A stretch of DNA of 64,000 bases from Pleodorina starrii (Eukaryota; Chlorophyta; Chlorophyceae; Chlamydomonadales; Volvocaceae): assembly GCA_030267565.1 (NCBI GenBank), contig BRXU01000014.1:2578001-2642000 (forward strand), in the 5' to 3' direction. Position numbers and translations under genes: made by a program. Of this stretch, positions 1 to 10,011 are shown piece after piece (position 1 is the stretch's first letter; each line of letters begins with the position of its first letter). The notes under the pieces are model-generated. The model was not told the origin of the DNA and did no database searches. It saw nothing but the letters and a program-made list of their open reading frames with translations.

Positions 1-143
1 CTCGCCCGCCCGCGCCTCTCTCTTTCAACGCGCCTCGCTCCCTGCTTCAACATCCCCCCTCACCATGCCACCCTGTCACCACCCCACCCCCCACCCCTTC
101 ACCCCCCCTCACCCTGCCCCTCACCACCACCCCACCACCCCAG

Positions 144-1445
144 GGTCGCAAGAGCGGTCTCACGTTCGCCCCCGAGGCGGGCACTCAGCGGCTGAGAGAC
201 ATCATCAATAAGGCAGGAGGGCGGGGGAGGGCAGGAGGGCGGGGGAGGGCAGGAGGGCGGGGGAGGGCAGGAGGGCGGGGGAGGGCAGGAGGGCGGGGGA
301 GGGCAGGAGGGCGGGGGAGGGCAGGAGGGCGGGGGAGGGCAGGAGGGCGGGGGAGGGCAGGAGGGCGGGGGAGGGCAGGAGGGCGGGGGAGGGCAGGAGG
401 GCGGGGGAGGGCAGGAGGGCGGGGGAGGGCAGGAGGGCGGGGGAGGGCAGGAGGGCGGGGGAGGGCAGGAGGGCGGGGGAGGGCAGGAGGGCGGGGGAGG
501 GCAGGAGGGCGGGGGGCGGGGGCAGGAGGGCGGGGGGCGGGGGCAGGAGGGCGGGGGGCGGGGGCAGGAGGGCGGGGGAGGGCAGGAGGGCGGGGGAGGG
601 CAGGAGGCGGGGGGCGGGGGCAGGAGGGCGGGGGGCGGGGGCGGGGGACGATTCACCTCCATCCATTCATCCATTCACTCTCTCACACACACGCACGCAC
701 CCCCCCCTGCAGGGCCTGACCAACGCCGAGCTTCTGCGGGGCATCCGTACCGCCTGGGACGCGGGTTGGCGGCAGGTGAAGCTGTATTTCATGATCGGAC
801 TGCCCGGGGAGACGGATGCGGACGTGATGGGTATCGCGGAGACCATCGAGTGGCTGCAGAGGGAGTGCCGTACAGGTGGGTGGGGTGGGTGGGTGGGTGG
901 GTGTGGTGGGGTGGGTGATGTGTTGGAGTGGGTGGGTGAGTGGCCGGGATGGCGGGGTGCCCGGGCCCTGGTTGACGACAACCAACCGCCCCGCTGCTGC
1001 TGCTGCCTGGCGCTGATACAATCTGCCGGGGTCTGCCTCGCTACTCGCTAGGCGCCACTCCACTCGCTACCCCACCCGCCCGCCGTCTGCTTCCCGCCTC
1101 CTGCCGACCGCCTCGTGTCCCCCCGCCTCGTCTCCCCCCGCCAAACACCCGCAAACCCGCACACCGCTGTGCACCTGGGTGATGTGCTCCCCCCTCCCTC
1201 CCCGCCATCACCCTACCCGCCATCCCCCCTCAGGCAAGTGGCACCTGGCGGTCAATGTGACCATCTCCAACTTCACCCCCAAGCCCCACACGCCCTTCCA
1301 GTGGCACTCGGTGTCCACTTCGGAGTTTGCTCGCAAGCAGGCAATGCTGAGGGAGGCACTGGGCAGGCTGCCGCAGGTAAGTGCAGGGATAGGATTGTGT
1401 GTGTGTGTGTAGGGTAGGGTTGGCTTGGGTTGGGTGTTTGCCTAC

Positions 1446-1493
<48 letters not shown>

Positions 1494-4400
1494 GTATGTG
1501 TGAGCATGTATCTGAGCATGTGTGTTTGCAAGTGTGAGCATGTGCGTTTTGCGTGTGTGTACCGGTAATCTGTGTGTACATGCAACTGCACGGGTTCGAG
1601 ACCCTCAAGACCCTCCTCGAACCCTAAAGCTTCCCCCACCGGGCACCCCGCGGCCCTTACCTCCTTGCGCCCCTTCCGCCGCCCTCTGCGCCCCTCCCTT
1701 CCCTCCCCTCCCTGCCCCTTCTCCGCTGCGAATTTCTCTTTATACCCTCCCCTCCCTGCCCCTCCCTGTCCCCCCCCTGCCCCTCCCTTCCCTGCCCCTC
1801 CCCTCCCTGCCCCTCCCCTCCCTGCCCCTCCCCTCCCTGCCCCTCCCCTCCCTGCCCCTCCCCTCCCTGCCCCTCCCCTCCCTGTGAACAATGCCGCCTC
1901 CAGGTGAAGGCCAACTTCACGTCCATCCGCATAAGTGCGATGGAGGACTTTGTGGGGCGGGGCGACCGCCGGGTGGCTCGGGTGGTGCGGAGGGCCTGGG
2001 AGCTGGGGGCCACAAACGACTCCTGGTGCGTGGGTGGGTGGCTGGGTGGGTGGGTGGCTGGGTGGGGGGACCCACATACTCTTTGTACCCACATGATTGT
2101 GCCTACATGTGCCCCCCCCCCCCCACACACACACACACACTGCCCACACGCGAGCAGGTGGGAGAGTGAGGAGCGCGCCTACACCGCCTGGAGTAGGGCC
2201 ATTGAGGAGGCCGGCATGAGCTGGAAGTACCGCCAGGTGGGTGGGTGGGCGGTGTGTGTGCTGGGGGGAGGAGGGGACGGGAGAGGGAGAGGGGTAAAAA
2301 GAAAATATTGCAGCGGAGAAGGAGACGGCGTTAGCGAGGGAGAGGGAGGGGGAGGGAGAGGGGGCTGGTTGGGTGCCTGGGGCGGACCTGTATTAGGTGT
2401 GAGTGGGGGGGGGGGGGCCCGGTGGGAAAATGGTTTGGATACGTGCTCGGCGGATGAGTGCTCGGCGGACTGTCTTGTGCATGTACACACACACGCATTC
2501 AGGCGTCCCGCTGTACATCCGCTGCTGCACCTCGCACCCTGTACCCTGCACCCTGCCCCCTGCACGGTCGCCGCAGGTGGAGGCGGGCGAGTGGGACGTC
2601 CTGGAGGCGCTGGGCGACACCCGGTTCCGGAGCCAGGGCGGCGGCGGGCGGGGCCGACTAGACCGCGGCGCGATGGCGGATGCGCGGCTGGACATGCCGC
2701 TGCCCTGGGACCACGTGGACACGGGTGAGTTTTAGGGTTTTAGGGTTTTAAGGGTTTTAGGGTTTTAGGGAGTTAGGTCAGGCGGGGCATTGCCCGCAAC
2801 GCGCGGGCCGCCCGCCTCGTCCTGACGCTCATGCGCGCCCCCGCCCCGCCCCGCCCCGCCCCGCTACGTCCCCCTTTTCTCATCCGTCCCTTCACTGCGG
2901 TATCTTCTTTACTGCGGTATCGTTTTTACTCCCCTTCCGTCCCTCCTCTCACCCTCCCCATCCGTCCCTCCTCTCACCCTCCCCATCCGTCCCTTCACTG
3001 CGGTATCTTCTTTACTGCGGTATCGTTTTTACTCCCCATCCGTCCCTCCTCTCACCCTCCCCATCCGTCCCTCCTCTCACCCTCCCCATCCGTCCCTTCC
3101 CTCACCCTCCCCATCCGTCCCTTCCCTCTCAGGCATTGCCAAGTGGTGGCTCAAGGCCGACCTTCAGAGGGCCCTGGAGGCCACCACGGTGTCGGACTGC
3201 TCCCACAGCGGCCACTGCAGCGAGTGCGGCGTGTGCGAGGAGGGCGCGGGCTTTGGCACCAATGTGGTGGCGCCAGTGCCGCCCGTGCCCGAGTTCCTGG
3301 GCCACTACAAGTGGGTGGGCTGGGTTGCGTGGCGTTGTGTGGTGTTATGTTGCGCCGCGCTGCGTTGTGTTGCCACTACAAGTGGGTGGGCTGCCTTGTG
3401 CTAATCCATCGTCACCACGTGTGTGCGTGTGTGTGTGTGTTCGGTGGAGCCTCCAGGTGCCCCTACCTACCTGGCCTACTTGGGCCTTACCGGCATACTT
3501 GGCACTGTGTTCCCTTTCCCTTTCTCGTCATCAGAATCAGAATTAAAGTCAGAATCAGAATCACAGGGGGATCGGACGACGTGAATGTGGGCGTGGCTTG
3601 GTTGGTTGGTTGGCTGGTTGCCAACCTACCTGCCCGCCACCTCGCCCTCCCACCCGCCCGCCCGCCGGCCGGCCGGCCTGCCTGATACGGTAGTCTGCCT
3701 GACTGACTGTCCGCGTCGCCCCGCCTCGACTGGCTGTCTGCTGCCCGCTGCTGCTGCCCGCAGGCCCCGCACCGCTCGGGCTCAGCGGCTGCGGATGCGC
3801 TTCTCCAAGGGGGGGGACCTGGTGTTCGTGGGTCACCTAGACCTCATGAGGGCGCTCGACAGGGCCATACGGTGGGGGAACGGGGAAGGGGCGGCTGGCT
3901 GGCTGGCTGGCTGGGTTGCGTACACGGCGGGTGGTGCTGGTTGCAGGGCTTGATGGGGCCGTGTGGTTGGTCCGTGGGTCCGTGTTTGGTTCGGGCTTTG
4001 TACGTGTGTGTACGTGTGTCCGTATCTGAAGACATGAACCGCGCACCGGTACGTGTCCGTCAGCTGCCTTCGCTTCAAGCTGCTGTTCCATCCATTCGCA
4101 CTGCTCCCTGCAATGCCTCCCCGCCCCGCCCACCGACCCATGGGTCCGTCCTCCCTACCCCTCCCCCCCTTTACACCCTCCCCCCCGCAGTCGGGCCGCG
4201 CTCCCGGTCGCCTCCGACAAGTCGCCCTTCCACTCCCGACCGCTGGTAACGGTGGCTCAGCCCCTGCCCCTGGGGGCCACCTCCTCATGCGAGCTGCTCG
4301 AGGTGGGGGGGGTGTGGGGGGGGGGTCGGTGGGGGGGTGGGTGGGTGGGTGGGCGGGTCGGTGGTAACAACAGAAAAGATGATGGTACCGCGGCGGATGG

Positions 4401-7400
4401 GTGGGGTGGGTGGGCGGGTGCACCTCCCCTTCATGCCTCTGTGCGCCCGTCCGCCGCGCGCCCTGGTTCGTTCACTTGGCGACCCGGGGAGCCCTCCGCC
4501 CTCCATTACCATTCCCACTACCCGCGTGTGTTGTGTTGTGTGTACACTGTATGTGTAGATGGATTAGATGGAATACAACACATCTCCTCTTCCGGCGTGT
4601 GTTGTGTTGTGTCGTGCTGGGCTGTGCTGTGCTGTGCTATGCTGTGTCCTGCTGTGTCCTGTGGTGCTGCGCAGATCACTCTGGCGGAGCGGATAGACCC
4701 GCGGGAGATCCGCAACCGACTGCAGGTGGGGACCTGGGGTCGGGGGGACCTGGGGGACTTGGGGGGGGGGGCGGGTCGGAGTCCATCCATCAACCCATGG
4801 GCCGAGCGGAGGAGCCAGTTGCAGCAGCCCACATTGTGCAGAGCCTCCCGTCTGCTGTTGGGCTCCTGATGAGTCTCCACCTCGCAAGAGCTCATGTCCG
4901 TGTGTACGTGTACGTGTGGTTGTGTGCATACGTGTGTGTGTATTCACGCACGCCACGCAGCCATGCGTCGCGCGTGGTGATGCTGAGGACAAATGTGAGG
5001 CCGTACCTGCTCACTCGCGAATTCCCGCTTGCCCGCTCGTCCCTCCGCTGCTGCTGTGCCTCTGCAGGCGCAGCTGCCCCCGGGCATGATGCTGTCCGAG
5101 GAGGTGGAGGAGTGCGAAATGTACAAGGTAGGTCGTGTTTGGGTCGCGTCTGGGCGTATGATATTTTACCTTATTACGTTGTCGTTATCGTATATTTATT
5201 GCTGTCGGTGCACGGACGAACCCCGCCTTCCTGCCTGCCTACCCGGTGCCCCCCTCCCGCCCGCCCGCCCGCCCGCCCTCTCCCCCCGCCCGCCCGCCCC
5301 CACCGCCCTCCATCCACACACTCACGTGTTGACGCGGAGGCCGACGGAAGCCGCTCCGAGACGATGGCTAAACTGACGACCAGCGTCGAGTGGTACATTG
5401 CCGTACAAGCGGTACGTACCGCAGGCCGTATGTGCGTGCCTGCGGGCGTGCGTGCGTGCCTGCGGGCGTGCGTGCACCCAAAGTGCACTTGTATGTGTCG
5501 TACGTTTTTACCCATCCAACCCTCCATCCACACACACGCCGACCTATCCACTACGCCCGGAACCTTCGGCACACAAAACCTAATGCTGACGGTGCCCTGG
5601 ACCTTGTGGAATTGGACTTGGCTCTGGACTTGACGGTGGTTTTCCCGGGGAAGCCTGGTGCCGCATAAATGTGTGTGTGTGTGTGTGTGTTTGTGTGTGT
5701 CACTGTGGGTTACTCATGGGGGGGTGGGGCCCACGTTCGCGCGCATTTGTTTACGCAGGTCGACAGCGATGACACCGCCTCCGCCGCCGCTTCGACCAGT
5801 AGCGGTGGCGCAGCAGCAGCAGCAGAGGGCGCGCAGCCGCCGCAGGCAGCAGCAGCAGCAGCAGCGGCGGCGGTGGACTTCTCGCGAGCCGTGGCCGGTG
5901 TCCTTTCGATGGACGGGTGAGTGGTTCTTTGATGTATTGGATTGGCTTTAGCGCGGCGGGTGGATGGGTGGGTGGGTGGGTGGATGAGAGCCTAGCCCTC
6001 GTTGAGAGCCTCGTTGTTCGGCTGTATATTTGATTGCTCGTTGTTGTCTGTTTGTTAATTGTCATGTGCCTGTATGAACAGGTTTCTGGTGAAGCGGCGC
6101 ACCGTGAAGAAGCAGAAGGCGGTGACGGAGGACGTGCGGGCACAGCTGCTGCAACTGGAGGTGCGCACAAGCACATGTGGGCACGTGGGCACATGTGTGG
6201 GCACGCGGGCAGGGAACCCCCGGTTCTTGACACGTGTTCTTGACACGCTGCCCCGCGGGCATGGATGCCCAAGGATGACTTACACACACCTCCGGATGGC
6301 CTTGTGGGTGCGGCTCGTCGGTGCATCCAACATCTTGGCGCGTTTGTTTGTTGCCATGTGCGCGCACCAGCTGCTGCTGCTGCAGCATGTATCCGTTGAC
6401 TTATCTGTCCCTTGGCCCAAAGCCGCAGTAATATCATCAGTCCGCCTATTGTACTAACTCTGTGCCAACCTGCCTGCTGTACGTGTGTACGAACGCATCG
6501 GACGCAGCTGTGTCCCGACCCGCTTTCGACGCCGCTGGCCTCCTTCGCGCCGTCGCTGCTGGGCCGCCTGGCCACCGGTCAGCTCAGCGGGGAGGGGCGC
6601 GAGTGGGCCATCCTCAAATACGCCTCCAGTGAGTTATCAATCGGCGGATACTGCCTGGCTGATACTGGCTGGCTGGCTGGCTGGTACTGGCTCCTGCCGG
6701 TCTGTGAGACTCTGCCGTTGAGCCCAAATGAGCCCACGGCGGGGCGGGAAATACGTACTACGTCCATTGCATTACGGTACCCATATCCCCAACGGCTGCT
6801 CAACGTATGTCTGTCCGCTTCCACCAAAGCTGGCTCGAGGCGGAGAAGCAAACGCGGTACTGCACCCGTACGTGTCGTACACAGGCAAGAAGGAGGACAA
6901 CAACGTGCTTCCGCCCGAGCGCGTGGTGGAGATGTTGGCGTCTGCAGCGGGGGCGGGGCTGCATCTGGTGCACAGCCACAGGTGGGGCGGCGGCGAGGGC
7001 TGTGTGTGGGTGTGTGGGGGTGGGTGGGTGTGTGAGGAGTTGTGGCCTCCCGTCTTTCTTTCTTTCTTTACCGCCGAGGGGGGGGGGCTCTGCTGCCTGC
7101 ATGGCGATACCGGTGATCGGGTGATGTGCGGCCGGGTTGCGTGCCGGAGGTGCCGCACGTTCGTTCCCCAGATCCCCACGCAGCCCACGTCCCCCGCTGC
7201 CCACGCGCCCGCTCGTCTGTTGCCGGTGTCGTCCGTAATGTGCACGTAGAGAGTTATGCATGTCATGTCATGTAACAACTCGCCCACTTGTTTAATCTCG
7301 CACGCGCGCGCGCTCGCAGGTCTGCCATCTCGCTGCAGGCCCCCGCTGCGGCCGCGGTGTCGGAGACGCAGCAGCAAGTGCTCCGGAGCTTGCTGCGGTG

Positions 7401-7500
7401 GGAGGGCCACGTGGCGGCGAAGCGGCAGTTCGGGCTGGGGCCGTGGGCGGTGGGGCTGGAGCGGCGGGCGGCCCGCGAGGACACGACGGTCCTGGTGTGA
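144..7500 (+). CDS. Radical SAM / DUF2344 protein (3' part; 5' end outside window)
   Basis: Exons: 144-212, 713-875, 1234-1376, 1904-2025, 2158-2236, 2577-2724, 3133-3310, 3764-3871, 4191-4302, 4675-4725, 5068-5127, 5340-5411, 5759-5916, 6082-6160, 6508-6628, 6885-6981, 7320-7500 (stop TGA). They give 646 in-frame residues. The first half matches the C-terminal part of the TIGR03960-type radical SAM family: SGLTFAPEAGTQRLRDIINK, then VKLYFMIGLPGETDADV, TPKPHTPFQW, VGRGDRRVARV, LPWDHVDTG and the CSECGVC cysteines. The second half is DUF2344 (TIGR03936): RFSKGGDLVFVGHLDLMRAL through KRRTVKKQKAVTEDVR. The CxxxCxxC cluster motif should lie upstream of the window. Bacterial and cyanobacterial homologues carry both domains in one chain. 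The substrate is unknown; a plastid, endosymbiotic origin is inference. Exon 5340-5411 is the least certain. The first intron uses a GC donor (AAG|GCAGGA). Confidence 0.88.
213..645 (+). repeat. GC-rich minisatellite at an exon boundary
   Basis: About 23 tandem copies of an 18-bp unit, gcaggagggcgggggagg, start at the first base after the exon ending at 212. Toward the 3' side the units become 20-21-bp variants with longer G runs. The array fills most of the intron 213-712. It has no stop codons in several frames, so it creates long spurious ORFs on the minus strand. The G runs make the plus strand a strong G-quadruplex candidate. Confidence 0.95.
1447..1492 (+). repeat. (TGCG)n microsatellite in intron
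   Basis: About a dozen TGCG/CGTG tetranucleotides lie in the intron 1377-1903 of the radical SAM gene. The same intron also has a C-rich 12-bp repeat (ccctcccctccctg type) from about 1745 to 1885 just before the acceptor. Both create false reading frames. Confidence 0.9.
2291..2337 (+). repeat. Dispersed intronic repeat, copy A
   Basis: This copy contains AAAAAGAAAATATT followed by GCAGCGGAGAAGGAGACGG and CGTTAGCGAG. It aligns with copies at 31026-31070 and 23757-23806 (plus strand) and with reversed copies at about 1714-1746 and 2889-3040. It lies in the intron 2237-2576 of the radical SAM gene. Confidence 0.6.
2730..2770 (+). repeat. Interstitial telomere repeat (TTTTAGGG)5
   Basis: Five TTTTAGGG units, the third with one extra A, begin on the last base of the splice donor GTGAGT at 2725-2730. 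TTTTAGGG is the telomere unit known from Chlamydomonas. Here it sits inside the intron 2725-3132 of the radical SAM gene. Confidence 0.92.
2889..3040 (-). repeat. Dispersed intronic repeat, duplicated reversed copies
   Basis: Two copies of a segment reading (on the plus strand) CTTCACTGCGGTATCTTC then TTTACTGCGGTATCG lie about 100 bp apart. They are joined by CCATCCGTCCCTCCTCTCAC units that continue to about 3125. On the minus strand they match the dispersed element seen at 2291 and 31026. All of it lies in the intron 2725-3132. Confidence 0.6.
4135..4146. repeat. GACCCATGGGTC palindrome, copy 1
   Basis: Perfect 12-bp palindrome in the intron 3872-4190 of the radical SAM gene. It is one of eleven GACCC-NN-GGGTC sites in this window (see findings). 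Confidence 0.95.
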
Positions 7501-8745
7501 GCGAGAGCAGCCAGCAGCAGCAGACGAGATGAGATGAGAGGGGATGAGATGAGGGGTGACTCGACTCAGGTATCGATACCAGGCAATGAGAATGTCTGGC
7601 TCGTTGTGGGTCTTGTAGGGTAAGACGGGTGGAGTCTGGAGTGGATGCGTGTAACGAGGCGGTGCAGCTAGAGGCTGGAGAGATGGAGGCTAGGGCGTTT
7701 TGGGGGGGGCGATGGACGAGGAGGTGGTTGACGACGACAATTGGAGAGGCGAGGGGTAGACGGCTCATCACGGACGGGGTCTCATGTCCACCAGGGCAAT
7801 TGACGTTGCAGCCTTCTTTCCCAAAGAGGGCCTCCCAGGCACCACCCTGCAGGCCTTCACCCACGTCCCTCTTTCCCTTACTGGGCAAGTAAGGGGTTCG
7901 GTCCCATGGGAACCGTTTGATCGCAACCGCCGGTGCTGAGATGCTGCATGAAACGAAACGAAACGGAACGAAACGCATGTGGGTGCCGCCGAAGCAAAAG
8001 CACCCAGCCGCCGGTCGCTGCCCCCCTTCCCCCCGCGGAGACGCGGGCACGCGCCCTCCTGGTCCCTCTGGGGCCATTCCTTCAGGTACTCCGTTCGTTT
8101 ACGGTAACTGTTCACCTCCAGCTTCCCGCTTGCGCGCCGCGCAACGAAGGCGTGCTGTGCTGTGGTGCGCTCGGCTATGGCGGCGGCTATACATATGACA
8201 TGTCCGGCGTGCCCTACCTACCGGTTAAACACCGCTACCGGCGGCTGAAAGAAGCCGTCACGAGGCGAAATGCGATGGCCACAACAACAGGCAGCGCCGG
8301 TGTGTGCCGTAGCCTCTCACGGATCTCCCCTCCCGGCGGTTCGTCCTCTAAGAAACGAAGGCGAAGACGAAGACCTGGTCTCGGTCGACACTCTCGCGCC
8401 CCCCGGCCCCCCTCTGAAGCTCCAAATACACAACCAAACCGTAGCAGAAGGCGCATGCAGGCCTCTTCCCTGCGGAGGTGCAAAATCCGATTTCCGAATG
8501 TCGGACGATAGCTCAAGGACTGCCCCGGAAGTCAGTCTGCAACGCCGCCGTATCCTTCTGGGTCCCCGCTACAACACGCTTCCATTCACACAATGCCGCG
8601 CAGTATGCAAAAGCGTAAAAAGAAACACACCTTTTCAAAATGAGGCAACACCGCATCTAACAATGAACCCCCCCCCCCGAATATTCACTCTCCCCGCAGC
8701 CATCGAAATCGGCGCCCCGGCTCCGAGGTTTGCCGCCCCTACGTG
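7501..8745. other. Convergent intergenic region, no gene seen
   Basis: This 1.2 kb lies between the 3' ends of the radical SAM gene (+) and the giant coiled-coil gene (-) and should hold both 3' UTRs. Open frames here are short, have no recognisable product and no splice logic. A short tandem of GAAAC/GGAAC pentamers lies near 7950-7975. No TTACA (minus-strand TGTAA) was found for the minus-strand gene. Confidence 0.7.
7650..7654 (+). promoter_or_regulatory. TGTAA poly(A) signal candidate, radical SAM gene
   Basis: TGTAA, the usual chlorophyte polyadenylation signal, lies 150 bp after the TGA stop at 7498-7500. It would give a short 3' UTR. It is a single pentamer, so chance occurrence is possible. 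Confidence 0.5.
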
Positions 8746-9979
8746 TTACGACAGCAAAAGGCCCAGGTTCACTGCCTTGATGACGCCCGCGTCCGCGCCA
8801 CCGCTCGCCCCGCTGCCACCCGCCCCGCCCGTCCCCAGCCCCCAGCCCCCGGGTGCCCCCAGACCTCGACTGCTGCCGTTGGGCCCGAAGGACTGCACCT
8901 GCACCTGATGCGGCTGGGAGCTACCCTGGCCCTGTTGCTGCTGGGAGTACGGCTCGCGGGCCTCCTGTCGTACACCGCCCTGCTGGTCGGAGTACGGATG
9001 GCCCGGGCCTTGCACGGTATGCGGCTGCTGGCTTTGCTGTTGGTGCGTCTGTGCGTGTTGATGGTACTGCTGCTGGTGTTGGTGGTGCTGGTGGTTGATA
9101 AGGCCCGCGGCGGCGGCGGCCGCCGCCACCACCTCTCCATCCCGGCTGCCGATGCTGCGGCTGCGCATCACAGTGCTGTGGTAGTGCGGCATTGGGCCGC
9201 TGGGCTGCGGCCCCGTGGCGTACGGCAGCTGCTGCAGCTGCTGCGGCTGCGCCGGGCCGTATCCGCCCGGCATGCCGCCGCCCTGGGATGCGTCGTGCGG
9301 GCCGCTGCCGTACCCGCTGCCGTGACCCGACCGATCGAACGAGTAGAGGCTCGGCCCGCCGCCGCCGCCACCACTGTACGACACTCGCTGCTGCAATGGC
9401 GGTTGCTGCTGTTGCTGTTGTTGCTGCTGATGCTGTGGCGGTGGCGGTGGCGCAGCGCCCCAGGCCAGCATCGGCCCACCCACCCCCGGCTGCTGCTGCT
9501 GCTGCTGCTGCATCGGCCCACCCGGAAACCCCGCCGGCATGTGGCCGCCCTGACCGTGCCCCTGCCCGGTCATCATCATCATCATCGAGGGAGGAGGAGG
9601 CACCATGCCCGGGTGCGGCTGCTGCTGCTGCTGCTGCATTGCGTCCGCTTGGCTGAACGGCAAGAAGCCCGGAAAGCCCCCGGCAGCGCTGCCGGCCTGG
9701 ACGTACTGCGGCACGTAGGCCATCTGGCCGTTGGGCAACATGGCGGGAACATACGCCACCTGCTGTCCGCAACCCGCCGCAGCCGCAGGTTGCTGTTGCT
9801 GCAGCGGCGGCGGCGGCGGCGGTAGCTGCATCGGGAGCGGACCGTTGCCGTTGCCCTGCGGCGGCGGCGCAAACATCATGCCGGGCATCATGCCGCCACC
9901 GCCGGGGCCGAACGGGACGCCGCCGCCAGGCATCATGCCGTACGGCATGCCGCCCGCCGCCATCATCTGTTGCTGGTAT

Positions 9980-10011
<32 letters not shown>

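Noticed and set aside
99..674. Long Pro/Ser/Cys-rich and Pro/Ala/Leu-rich minus-strand ORFs
   Set aside because: They are translations of the 18-bp minisatellite, which lacks stop codons in several frames. They lie antisense to an intron and an exon of the radical SAM gene.
1592..1604. tRNA-like T-arm GGGTTCGAGACCC
   Set aside because: No matching acceptor, D or anticodon arms could be folded around it; it lies in an intron.
1230..1608. Minus-strand ORFs with Thr-His-Ala-Arg repeats
   Set aside because: They arise from the (TGCG)n microsatellite inside an intron.
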